Of a stretch of DNA of 64,000 bases, positions 47,701 to 60,341 are shown piece by piece. Under the pieces are notes generated by a model. It was not told where the DNA came from. It saw only the letters and a list, made by a program, of their open reading frames with translations, and made no database searches. Source of the DNA: Serinus canaria (Eukaryota > Chordata > Aves > Passeriformes > Fringillidae). Numbering within the stretch: position 1 is the stretch's first letter; each line of letters opens with the position of its first letter. The position numbers and the translations under genes were made by a program. Where the stretch lies: contig NC_066323.1 in assembly GCF_022539315.1 (NCBI RefSeq), forward strand, positions 5,433,719 to 5,497,718, given 5' to 3'.

Positions 47701-50700
47701 GGTCACTATTGCTGAAAGGGTCAGGACCCCATCACAGATTGACTTCTCTCCAGGAAATGTGTGAAAGCTCTACAGGCAGAAGTTTGCAGTAATTGTAGTA
47801 TTTTATTGAGAGTTGGGTCTAGAGAAAGAAAGTGATTTGGAATGTCTTTCCTGTGGAAGTTGGGACGTGGCTGCAGACCCCTGAATCCTCTCTTGTGATA
47901 CAGAACTGATGAAATGGCCAGAATTTGAAGCACTTTACCTTGTCTCAGCAGTCAGTACGGGTGTGATGCTCCAGACAATGTCACATTTTGCTGCTGCTTC
48001 AGGTGACTCACTGCAGCCCACAGACTGGAGAAGCCCAGGACTTGATCAAAATTGAGACAGTGAGAAGAAGGATCAATAGTTCAGAATGTGTAAGGAGTCC
48101 ATGAAAATGTCAGTGTGCCTTTGATGGACACTGCCCTCTCTGTTCAGCAGGGCAGCTGGGCTGTAGCACAGAGCTCAGATATTCACAGGGACACTTGTGG
48201 CCAGGCTGAAGGTGTTCCTGGTGCTTCTGGAATCTGTTTCCTGTCCAAGGCTCCCTGAGCCAGGGCTGATGCAGTGCAGATTGAGAGCATTTAATTATTG
48301 AAATAGTTGGCTGAGTGCTATTTGCAAGTAAAAGGTGGTAGCTCTAGGAAGTCACTTGTTTTATGGTCATTTGTTAGTAATTGTAATTGAATGCTTTTAT
48401 TTTCAATGAATGCCAACCTGGGTGATGGGCCTTGTGATGTGCATTATAAATAAATAGGCAGGCTTCAAAAAAGGCTATACAGGTCAAGAACAAAGTTTCT
48501 GTTCCCTGTCAACTATTTAGGGAATGAAGCAAGGACCTGAATTATTCATAACATGCTTAGTTCAAGGCAAATGGAACCTGCTGCTGTGTTGCTAGCAGTG
48601 CAAATAGTGACCTAAAATATACAAATGGTTTTCTTCTATATTATAATGCCTGTTTTTCTTTACTAAAATTTCTGGAAACTATTTAAGAAAATTAAACCCT
48701 GTGACAAAAAAAAAGTTTAATCTGCATGGTTCCTCAGGATCCTAGCACAGATCCTAGCAGGGGATATTGTTTCTAAATTATTCAGTTTATGTGCTAAGAA
48801 GATAGATAAGGCATGGTGTTAATACAGGTATTCATTTTGTTGTTGTGGAAAACATGTGGTTTTTTTTTTTTTTAATTTAATAACTTCTGTAAAGGCTGTT
48901 TCCTACAGACAGAAACATATCTATTTGTATGGCTGTCCATTTCTATATGGGGTTTTGTGCCTGTGTGAATACACAGGTGTAATTTTGCATAGTAGCTGAA
49001 GTTCTGTCCTTTACACAGCACTTCTCAGTGCTGTCAGATACTCCAGTGCTTGCCACACTTCTCCCTGTGGTCCTGGCTGAAGCCTGATTGCCTTCTAATG
49101 CCAGGCCCACAAGTACTGCTTGTGTTCATAGTTCCTTTGCAGTGGTAAGTTCCATGATGGCTGTGTTATAAATGCCCAGAGAGTTATTAAGGACACAGTC
49201 CTTACATATAAATACAGCTTGGGGGGCTTATCCTGTTCATATCAACATAGGTGCTGTATAGAGTGTAAGATGGAGTTGGCTGCTTGCAGTGCAGCACTGT
49301 TTCCACATAAAAAAAAGATATCTGGGGGAGAATCCAGCATTAAATTACAAGTAGAAGTACACAGCACAGAAAAGCTGATGAATGGAACCAATTCCTTTAT
49401 GGCTTTGTTCTGTTGTTGGATATTCTTTAGCCAAACTGTTGTAGGGTTCAACACAAGGCAGAATATGTCTGTGGTGTAGAAAAGGTGAGATGACTTAGTG
49501 ATTTATTTCTGGTTTTTTTTTTCCCTGATCTCTGTGTTTCATCAGTCTTTCTAGAGCTTGTATTGAAGCATACCAAGATGAATACAATTTGTGACTAACT
49601 TTTTGAATTAATGCTTTTTTCCCCTTTGTTCTTGAGCTGGTTTTGCTAGGATGCCTGAGAGGGCTTGATGTTAATAGCTGTCCTGATTAACAGACTGAGC
49701 TAAACCAGAGGATTTGGGCTCTGGGGGCTGCAGGAGCTGGGGTGGAGCTGGGTGCTCCTAAAAGGCACTGGGAGCTGTTCATGGCACTGTGAACAGGCTG
49801 GGCATTATCTGGGATTTGCAGCTCTTTGCTAGCAAAACATTTTTTTTTCTTTTATTTTTGCTTTTTCTTTTTTTCTTTTTTTTTAAGAAGCAGACTCGGT
49901 TAAAACAAAAATCATTTGGTATTATTCTAGAAATACAAAGCTAAATAAATTAAATCCTCCTTTAGTCTTGTGGATTTGGAAGTTGGTTTTACATGCTTGT
50001 GTTGCATCCTGCCTGGATTAATCTAACTCCCTTTTCCCAGTTTTTGCCAGCACTGCTGCCTCAGCAGCCATGTACAGATCACAGATTCCTGAGGAGGAAT
50101 GAGGCTCATGGAGGGCTGGGTCTCTCTTCTGTCTCTCTCATTTCCTCCTGACTCAGTATGTCTTGACATTAAAAAGGTTTCTCTGTGTGGGAAACAGTTA
50201 ATCAGATCAGGATGAGTCATAGCAGGATTAAATGTTGGCAGCAGGATTGGATCCCTTCCCCTCAGTTAACATAATTAAGACTGACATTAAAGATCAAATT
50301 ATCCTATATCAAATTAGGTCTGAGTGAGAAACTCTTCAGTGGCATTCCTGCACAGTGCTGGCCCTGCCTTGCTAAGGAGGCTTGAGGTCCTGCCAGAGGA
50401 TCCCCAAGGTGCCCTGGTGCCCCAGAGCTCTGGGTCTCCCTGCTGGAAGGTTCCTCTTGGCCCAGTGTTGGCAAAACTGGCTTTGGGGGAATGTTGGAAT
50501 TTTTCCAGCAGGGCTGTGGAATTGGATGTCCCAAATCTAAAAGCTTTGCTGCGTGGCTGCCTTCCTCAGGGACCTTTCCTGCACTGCCTCAGGGAAACCC
50601 CAGGGTTCTCCCAGGGCATCTCAACTGAGCTGGGCACAGCAAAGGGTGTGATGGCACCAGCACCTTCTGACTTCTGAGGGACTTGATGGGATCCTCCTTT

Positions 50701-50809
50701 GCTCATTGTTTGGTTCCCCCAGGACAGGTGAATCTCTTTGAGATCTGGTCCTGTTTGCATCCTTGTAGGCAAGGGCAGCTGGCATTCCTGCAGCACTTGT
50801 TAGCACACA

Positions 50810-50936
50810 CAGAATCATCAGGCTGGAAGACACCAAGATTATCTAGTCCAACCCAGCCCTTATTCCTCAACTAGACCATGGCACCCAGTGCCACATCCAG
50901 TCTTTATTTAAACACATCCAGAGATGGTTAGCATAG
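50810..50936 (-). mobile_element. CR1 LINE 3' fragment, minus strand
   Basis: Read in reverse, this is the extreme CR1 3' end. On the + strand: cagaatcatcaggctggaag, 'attatctagtccaaccc', 'agtgccacatccagtcttta', acacatccagagatgg. About 125 bp. Confidence 0.88.
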
Positions 50937-52594
50937 AAGGATATTCGTTAATGGTTTCCTTACACACTTGCTCCAACTTTATATTATCCTGCCAAGAATT
51001 CAGAATGTTTGCACTGAATTTTGGCCATTGAATAACTCAGTCTGCCCCAAAAGAATGAACTTCAGCATTAGTTATATACTGGATCTCCTGGTGCATAAAG
51101 CCATTTTAACACTTTTTATTTATTGTGTGTTAGACACTGGTTGCTGGCTGCATTATATTATGTGACTCAGTTCAGCAGAGGTAGAAAACAGATTTATCTA
51201 AAGATGAGTGTTAAGTATTCGTTATGTGCTGTTGTGCCACTCATGAAGAGTGACTCTGGGACAAGAATGGTGCTATCCATCAGTAACTGAAGATTTATTA
51301 CCCCAAAGTAAAGAGAGGTTTTTTTCCAGGATGAGAGGAAAGCAATCTCATACATAGAGGGATGGCAATAATTGCAATAAGGTTTCCTGTAGCCATACAC
51401 AAATAGTTTCAGGTTTTTTATGCCAGATTGTGATACATAGTGCTTCATAAAACTACTAAAAAGATAACTTAAAAGAAAGAATGTGACCTTAGCAAGAATT
51501 GCCAGGGCAGCTATTCCAGAAGCATCAAAAGTATATTGTTGTACTGTTTGTAATCCTTTAAAGAGATGAGTTGATAGTAATAGAGAATTAGTGTTCCTTG
51601 CTAGGAGATGTCTGTATGCTTTTTTATTGTGTTACAAACAATGTATTTACTTCTCCTCAGCTGTGAATGTTATTGAAGTTTGTCAGAAAATATCTTATTT
51701 TATTTTGCCCACACCAGTGTTTGAAACCTTGGAAGCATTTGTGTGTGCTCAAGATTGGTTTGTTGTTATTAGAGCTGAGAGGGAGCTGATGGATCCCTGT
51801 TAGCTCGGGTTTGAGACAGGATTTGAGCCACCCTGGGAATATGTGAGAATACAGTAAAATCAAATGTTTTTTACTTACAGCATTACTTGAACACTAGCTC
51901 TGTGAGAGAGCACATTCTACTAGATATGGGAAATTACAGTGAGTTCTTGCTCACAAGTAATGATCTGGCTCTGGTTTTATGAAATGGAGGAGTCCTGGTT
52001 TGATCTTGAAGGCAATGTAACAAAGTTTTCATTTCCTTTTCCCTGTTTACCAGAAGAATTTCATACCCACAGGAAATATTGTCTCTCACCAGCCTTGAAT
52101 ACACGCAGATGTTAAAGTACAGCATCACAGAATAGTTAGCTCTTTGGCTGAAAGGCTGAATTTTCAGAGAAGGTTTAATTATTTAGGGAAAGTGAAGATG
52201 GAATGAAGACAAGAAAAGCTCCTTGATGGTATTCAATTTGCCTTTCAGAGTGTGTGTTTTATAATAATGTTTTGATTTAATCAGATTAATTATCTCCATT
52301 TTATTTTTCCTTTTAAAAAAAACCACAAAAATCTAAACAAAAGACAGGCATGAATTATTACACTAATGTTATTATGCAGTGGGTATCAAAAAGCCTGAGC
52401 TAATGCTTTTTAGACCCTTCTTTAAAGAAATAATCAAATACATTAAATTAATTTTTCCACGAATATCATGTGAAATTTTTCTCATCTTATATTAGTAGAT
52501 CTCAGCAGAAAGGACTAGTTGACTAAATATAGATTCAGCCCTTCAGTAATTTAGTAATTCTGTAAATTATCATGGTTCCAGTGAGAAATAACTC

Positions 52595-52625
52595 AAAAAA
52601 TAAAAATAAAATAAAATAAAAACCT
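52595..52625. repeat. (AAAAT)n-like simple repeat
   Basis: Five to six units of taaaa/taaaaa of slightly varying length. Confidence 0.88.
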
Positions 52626-55600
52626 AATAAAAATAATTTGGAATTTAAATGAGTTATAAGTATAATTTTTAAGCAGTATGTTGACAGTCATGGAAGTGGA
52701 ACTGTGTTTCTTAGAGGAGGATAAAGCCACATGATGAACTAAGGCAGTTTGTATCCTTTTTAAATGCTCCTGAACTGTTCTTCCTGGTTTTGCCACTGAA
52801 AGGGAGCCCCTTGAGTTTGCAACTCCCTTTGTGGTAATCTAGATGTATAAATAATTATTTCATTATTTGCTCTTTCAGATCATATTTTAAAAATTTCATT
52901 AGTCTTTTTTCTGGTTTCCTAGGTTGCACTTATTTTCCTGAAATTTTCCAGAATTGTTCTGAATTTGCAATCGTGTAACTTTGCTCCTTTATTTAAATTT
53001 CCATTATTTATAGTTAACAGTTAAATTTTAATTTTGTTATGTGAGATATCTAGCATGTCTTTACACACTTGAGGAATATGGACTAACACAATTGGATTTA
53101 TTTTTTTAACTCAGAAATAAATAAAATAATCCTGATTGTCCATAGTTTCTCAGAGACAAGCCCCCAGCATCATTGAGTTAGCATAGTATAGCACTGACAG
53201 GCACTTGTTTTTTGGAATCTTTTTCCAAAGAAGTGCCTCTATGTACAGAGGGACCAGAATAACTAAAGACCATGAATGTATGGCTTGTAAAAAATCAGCT
53301 GTCTAGGCTGGGAGCTCTCTGGGTAGTGAGTGATTTTATTTGCTCTCTATACAATGGCTGGTGTTCTGGAGCCTTATTTCAAGCCACTAAAATGCCAATA
53401 ACCAGTAGTAACACTGCCTTTGTTTTCCTAAAAGTTAATGCCTGCATGTGTAGCTTATGCTCCTTAATTTTGAATGCAGCCTTTGCCATAATTGTAGAAA
53501 ATGAGAAAATTGTGAGTGCAGAGTTGGAGAGAGGGTGCAGCTACTGCTGCTAAGGAAACCTTAATTGTTGAAGTTCAAGTTAAAAGGCTGAATATTCAGA
53601 ATTGGATCAGACTGCAACCCCCCTAGAACTTACTGCGAATGCCATTTAAAAATGATTGGGCACTTCACTTTAATTTGCTTGAAGGTGAAGAGCTTATGAG
53701 ACATATTTGAACCCAGAAATAATTCTGACAGCTAATTTTTACATGCGTGAAGAAGAAGTTTTATAGTGGAAACCTTGACTTTTAGTGCTGTAGAGCTGTC
53801 ATAAAGGCCCTAATGATTTCTGACTTAATTACATATCTGAACACTTAGGTTGATCTGCATTCACTACCCTTTAGAGATTCATGTCCAAGTACCAAATACT
53901 GGATGCAGTCTTTGGCTGTGAAACCTGCTTTGCTTTACCTCTCAGCCTGCACAGCTCTGCTGAGATCTAGCAGACAGATTCTGTTCTTGTTAGTAGTTTA
54001 CATCTCGTTTTAGCCTCCACTCACGCCTCCCTAATTTATAAATAAACTGCATAAGCACGTCAGAGCTCACTTGCTGCTTGTGTAAAATGCTTTGGGGCAA
54101 CTGTTAGGAAAAGCCCATCTGTATTTGTAACAACACCCTCTGTGTGCCCATCAGTGTGTTGGGCTCCCACAATGTTTTTGCTGCCCTAGGGATCCACAGT
54201 GGGTTATTGAGGAGGGAAAGAGGAGCTGGACCTTCAGCAGTGCTGGACTGGAAGATGCTGCAGGAGCAGAGCTGCCCTCCTTGTGCCTCTTCTGGGAAAG
54301 GGATGTCCTAGGCTGAGTTGAGAAGCAAAAGAAAGTCTGGCCAGATACAACAGGGTAGACTCATCTCTCCCTGGTTGTGAAAACAAAATGGTGAAGGAGT
54401 CTTTAGTAGAAAGAGACTTTTTCTTCTTACTTGGTATAAACCTGTTGGTTTAATAGTTAAGGAGTGTGAAATAAAAAAGGTTCAGCATCCAAGGGCTTCA
54501 GGCACGTTTATGAAAGATTGTTACCCTTTGGCTACAGTAATTCCATTTTAAATCTGTTTATTTTCACTTAAAAAGTTCAGCTGGAGTTTGGATTGCTTCC
54601 CTGCTGAAGATAATTTGATTTCAGATTGCTGCAGTTTAGATGTACATAGACAGAAGAAAAATTCTTCCATAAAAACTGTATGTAAATCATCCTGTAAAGG
54701 CAAAGAGTTTGGTGCTAAGATGCCACTTACATGTTAAGAGTGAATGATTTATGGGTTTGAGATGATATTTTAGGATTCTGCTGCCCATGCCCATTTTTTA
54801 ATAACTCGTGTGTCATCCAGCTGGCACATACTGTGTCTGTGTGTGAAAGTCAGTGTTAAAGTTAAAAGAACTTAATGGAAGTGAATTTTCAGACAGAAGC
54901 ATGTTGTAACGTTACTATTTTTTGTGTCAGACATGCTAAATCTCATCTCAGTTCTCCTTGGGTTGGCAGAAATGGCAGTCCCAGACTGCACTGAGCCTGT
55001 TTGGGTATGATGCATTATTTGCTGATGCCGTTTTATTGTTTACACAAGTGGATTTGCATGGCTTGGTGCTCCAAATATTGGACTACTGAAAACCACCTGC
55101 ATCTGCTGAGGTATTGAGACTAAAGCTCTGGAGGCTGGCCAGGTTTCTGCAGTGCTTTTGCTTACGTGGTTGACAGTAACATCTGGTAACGCAGATGTTG
55201 AGTTCTGGAGAGCCATAATTATTCTGAGAGCAGGGAGAAGTTGTCACACATAGTTATTATCATGCTACTATCACAGGTATTAGTATCAAAGAGATCATTT
55301 TGTTCTTTGCTGACAGCATATGTTTTCTCAGCTTTGGAGATGTGCTAGTTTGATGCCATGGAATATGCAGAAGAAAAATTATCTTTGGGTTTTTAAGCAG
55401 TTTGAAGGTTAAAGAAGACCAAAGAGGCTGTAAATGCAAAATATTTTGTTTCTTCAGAACACCAATTTCCCTGAAACTGTAATTGCTGCCAGAATATGTT
55501 TCACACTGTGCCCTGGAGCTGCTCATAAATAAGTGGGATGAGGGAATAAGGGAAGTGCCTTAGCCCTGAGCATCTCAGGTGTGTTAGGATTTTGATTTTA

Positions 55601-58600
55601 CTTTGGTTTGGTTTTGGGTTCTTTTGGGTTATTTGTAAGTTTGTGTTCTTAAACCCCGGACACATTTTCAGGCACAGGATTATTGGAAGGAATAAGACAG
55701 CTGAGATGTTGGGAATTTTTGTATTTACAGAGGTATTGCAGAACTAATATATGAATCTCTACTAGGAGAGAGATTTAAACTCTACTAACAATATAATTCT
55801 TGAACATTTAATTCAGTTGGTCAGCTGGATATCAGGAATTAATCTCTTTTTTTAAGTCACACCTTTCATTGAAACAGGAGACAATTGTTAGTTTCTTGAG
55901 TTATTATTTTTACAGTGAATAGTGAGTTTTTCTTTAAAAGCTTTGTATTTAAACATCTGCACACATGGAACTGTGCATCTTGTTAAATCCTTCCAGTCAG
56001 TCTGATGCACAGTACAAAGTTTATGTTTGCAGCAGTGACATTTAAAAATTACTTAGCCAACACAAGTTTCTAATGTGGTTAGAAACAAAAGTTTACATGA
56101 GCCAAGTGAAACGTGTTCAAAAATCTCTGCCCTATCTAGGACAAGTTTTTTATCTTACATTGCATATGAGAGGTGTGAAAAGAATTTGAGTAAGAGGGAC
56201 CAAATGAGTAGGAGTCCCAGGCTAAGAATGTGAAGAACCATAAGTTCTCTTAGTGTGTTATTCTGCACAGTCTAAATCTGAAATTAGTAGAAGGAATTTT
56301 ATAATAATCTGTATTTATTCAGCATTAGAAATGGGTCGGTTTTTCTCTTTAAACACAATTTTGTTCAAATTTGACTAAAAACGAGGATTATTTATTTGAA
56401 CATCTGAAGTTACTTAAAATTGTTTTGGTATTTTCCAAATGCATTAGCTCTCCTGTTGGCATAGCTCTGCAAGTGCTCAGGCAGCCCAGAGGAAAGTGAG
56501 ATCACAAACAGGTCATCATGGAGCTGTTTCTCACGTTGCCTTATCGTGCTGCCCAGACGTTTTCTCTTTTCACTTTTGTCCTCAGTTCACATTTACATTT
56601 GAGGCTGTGCTTAGCCCTGGAAGAGCTGCTGACTGTGCTTGGCAATCACCAAAATGACAGAACACTCTTTGTCACCTGGGGTCACACTTATATTTAGGTG
56701 GTTTAACCCAGCCCTCTCTGGTTCCTTGCTTTTACGCATTAAGTGCCTGTGCACTGCTCTCCTCTCTTCTGGCTTTGTGGTCCTCACACAGCCATTTCCT
56801 CCTTCACGTGCCACCATTTCCCAGGCTAAGTCATTTTTGTGGCTTCACATTGACCTTGGTGGCAGCAGTGAGGTTTTTTTGCCCCGTGTTGCATAGGAAT
56901 GGTTACCCTGAGACACAGATTTTGTAACTCAGATACGGTTTGTTGGTGCAACAAGCGTAAGCGATTTAGCGTCGTTTTCTGCCCTCTGGTTTTACTGCTG
57001 CTGGATGAAAAGGGCTGTTTGCTTTTATTCTTGTGTTTTATTTGTTGAGCACCATGTCTTTGAACTGTACTCACACAGTGCACTAGGTCAGTGTTTAGTT
57101 TCAGATGCTTCTCAGTTTCCCTCGTGTAACTGCATCAGTCAACCCTGGACAAAACTCGGGTCGTTTTTGCATCTTCCATAGAATGTTTTTCCCAGGATTG
57201 TGTAACTCTGTGTCACCAAGGGAATTCCCAATCCACCTGGCTAGCTGACATGCCAACACTCTTCTGCTTTGGTCCTTCCAGGTGTTTTCTACCAGCTTTT
57301 TCTCCTGGAAAGTGTGGTGGCCAATTCTCACTCCCTTCCAGAAGAGAACAATTACTTGTGATCCCGACTTTGCTGCTGGACATCTCCATGAGGAGCTGTG
57401 CTCCTGGGAAAATCTGATTTAGAGAAAAACCAGAGCTCATCAGAGCTTTATTCTGGCATGGCACTTAGATGGCACTTAGTGTCTTACTAATGACTTTCAA
57501 AGTAAAGCAGGAGCTCCTTCTCTGTAAACTTTTCTGTGTGTGCCAGAGACCATTTGAGAGCTGTTTTTACAGAGTGGATTTTGCCGGCCTTGCTGCAGCG
57601 GGTCTGCACATTTATCAGTTAGCTTTCCTCAGGGGTGTAATTGCCAGATGCTCTCTGATGCTCATTAAACTGGAATCAACATCCCTGTAAAATCCATAAA
57701 GATGGACTGCAATGCTCCTACTTCAAACAGGTAAACAAACCCTATTGTCAGCACTAAGAACTGCAGTGGCTGAGGAGGTATCTCCATTGCAGTGGGCTTC
57801 TGTGGGGTGGGGGAAATGAACCCCAAAATAGTGAGGAAAAATTAAGATTCCCAAGCCAACAATATTTTTTCCTACTTCTATACTCATAACACTTCATACT
57901 TAACATCATATTGGTGATGCAGAATATTAAATGCCAGAAAATGTGAATTTATATTTTCAACAGCAGCAATATATTGGATACAATGGTAAATTCTGCCCAG
58001 TGAGAATTAGTCTTGGTATTATGTGTAAGATAAACAAAAGAGTACTATATATTATACCTGTAATTTCTATTTCAGCTAAGGAAGGTGGGTTCTGAGAGTG
58101 TGATAGCAGAGCAAGCTCTCTTCAAGCCAATTTTTCACTTTCCCCATTAAAAATATGTTCTGATTTCACACAAAACTTGGCAAAGAATCTTAAAGCTTAA
58201 AATATAATGCAAGGTTAAATTGTGTCAACAGGAAACACCTTTGAAATATTTTACTTTTCACATGAGAAATTAAGAAAATATTGAAATGTGTATTTCATAA
58301 TTTAACTATGCCAAATTTTATAAAAGGCATGGACTGCAACCCAAAATCTTGCTAATTAATTAGAAACAGCAGCAACAAAAAGGCAAGAAGGTAAACAGGA
58401 GAACTTTTCAGCATCATCTGAGCTTTCCCAGTTAAGACTTAGCCCCGCTTCTGAAGATCAATAAACTTCACAGATCAGGCATGTAATTGAAACTGCCTCC
58501 TGTTCTGTGCCAGTGCCAAATGCAGCAGAGCATTCTCTGGGAGCTCACAGTCAATAATTACAGCTCACCTAATGGTTCTATTATGCCTTGAGGTGTTTCT

Positions 58601-60320
58601 GACTCTTCTGCAAAAAAAATCTGGCCTTTTTTTTTTGTCAGGCAAATGCATATTTTTGTTAAGCACCTAAACACATAATTCCTTCCTAAATGTTGCCTAG
58701 CTGCTCTTCACAATATTTTTATTGAAGGAGGGGGGAAAAATAAGCTTTCATTCATCCTTTTTGTCATACTTTTGCATAAATGGGAGGTTTCCTTGGGTGG
58801 AGAGGGCAAAGAGCACAAGTTTCTTGTGGTGGCAGTTGTGACATCTCCTGGGCACAGGGCACCTGCAGTGGCATGACCATTTGCAGCTGCCATGACCAGG
58901 CCACTGAAGCCTTGGAGATGTTTGCTTCACAGAAAACTTTTGGCCTTGTGTCACAAGAAAGTTTTTCCCCTTGTAGACTCCAATATTGGTTTTCAGTCAC
59001 GCAAAACCTTTTTGTGTTTGTCGAATCTTTCAGAGCCAAAGCTGGACTTAGCCTGGGTGCTGTTGGGAGCTGTTGGTCCATGCAGCTCTTGCAATTATTG
59101 CTTTCCAGAACTTAGTTATTTCAGGCTTTATTAATGATACTGGTGTAGCTGTTTCCCTCTGCTTTCGCTTGAATTGCAAATCATGCAGACCCATAATTTA
59201 ATACAGAACTTTATTTAATGAAACAAACCTTTTTTTATCACTGACCTGTACTGTGCTATTCCTTTAATAAGCAGCTGTTCCCTTTTGAATTTGTAGTGAC
59301 TGGTTTATTACTGCTTATTTTAAAAAGGCAGCAAATATGTCTTCATATTCCATTTAAACTCTGCTTAAATTCAAACAGATTATTTAAGAAGCAGATGAGA
59401 AGTTACTGCATATTCAGCTCATACAAAGTCCAAGAGACTGCTTGTTTTGACAGAAATAACCATTAGACACTCATTTGAAATTTTCTTTAAACTATTTCCT
59501 TTTATCAATACACATCAGATTTTTGTGGATTTCAGAGGGACTTGATTTTACTTTTCAGCTGATAACGTAATTGCTAAACTACCTTTGGTGATCAATAAAC
59601 CTGAAAATGAAAAATCTTTTCTCTCCTTTTCCTGCCTTTAGCCATACTGATGTTATTAATTAAAAAAGAAAAATAAACCAAAACAAAAGCAGTTAGTTGA
59701 ATGAATCAACTTTATTTAGGTGAATAACTTGGAAAATTATCAGCAGAACATATGGATAATAATCAGTTGATGTGCTGTCATTGTAATATGGAAATTTGAA
59801 GTTAACATGGTGTGGGTAACACCTGGCTAGCTTGTTGCATATCCTCTTCCAGTTTTAATCCTTACCTCTTTGTATGAGTGCATATAAGAATATTTTTTTA
59901 TTCTGGTTTTAGTGTTAATACCACTTTAAATGAATAGACTTATTTAATTTTTTTTAAATTTTATTTTCCCAGTATCTAATCAGTGGTATTGATGTCATGT
60001 TGGTAGCTTTAGGAAATTACAGCTTCTGTGAAAGTTCTCTGAAGGTGTTTATTCCAGGTAACATTCTTGCTTTTCTCTGGAAGACCTCTTAGTCACCTGG
60101 AGGGTTTTGGTAATTTCCCCCCCCCTGCTTCTTGACTGACTTCTGATGATGTTTTTGTGAACTTCATGGACAACAAAAGTAATTATGGGCTGAATTGAGA
60201 GAGCTGTGCTTTTTGCAACTTTTTGATGGTATTCTGATATTACTAAATTTTCAGTTTGCTCTGGAGCAATTATTAACACTTTTGGTAGACTCTGTGAATT
60301 CCATGTGGGGTTTTGGGTGC

Positions 60321-60341
60321 TTTTTTTTTTTTTTTTTTTTT
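60321..60341. repeat. Poly-T run
   Basis: About 21 consecutive T residues, the longest homopolymer in the window. Confidence 0.92.

Larger units (their letters stand above)
41827..50809. other. NAALADL2: Downstream intron, middle part
   Basis: No exon or RNA gene recognised. It contains a 19-bp tandem duplication (42726), poly-T at 43601-43612, an 11-bp-arm hairpin (44710), a T-run at 48860-48873 and T-rich DNA at about 49838-49885. A strong acceptor directly abutting a donor-like GTAAAG occurs at 43729/43730. Confidence 0.65.
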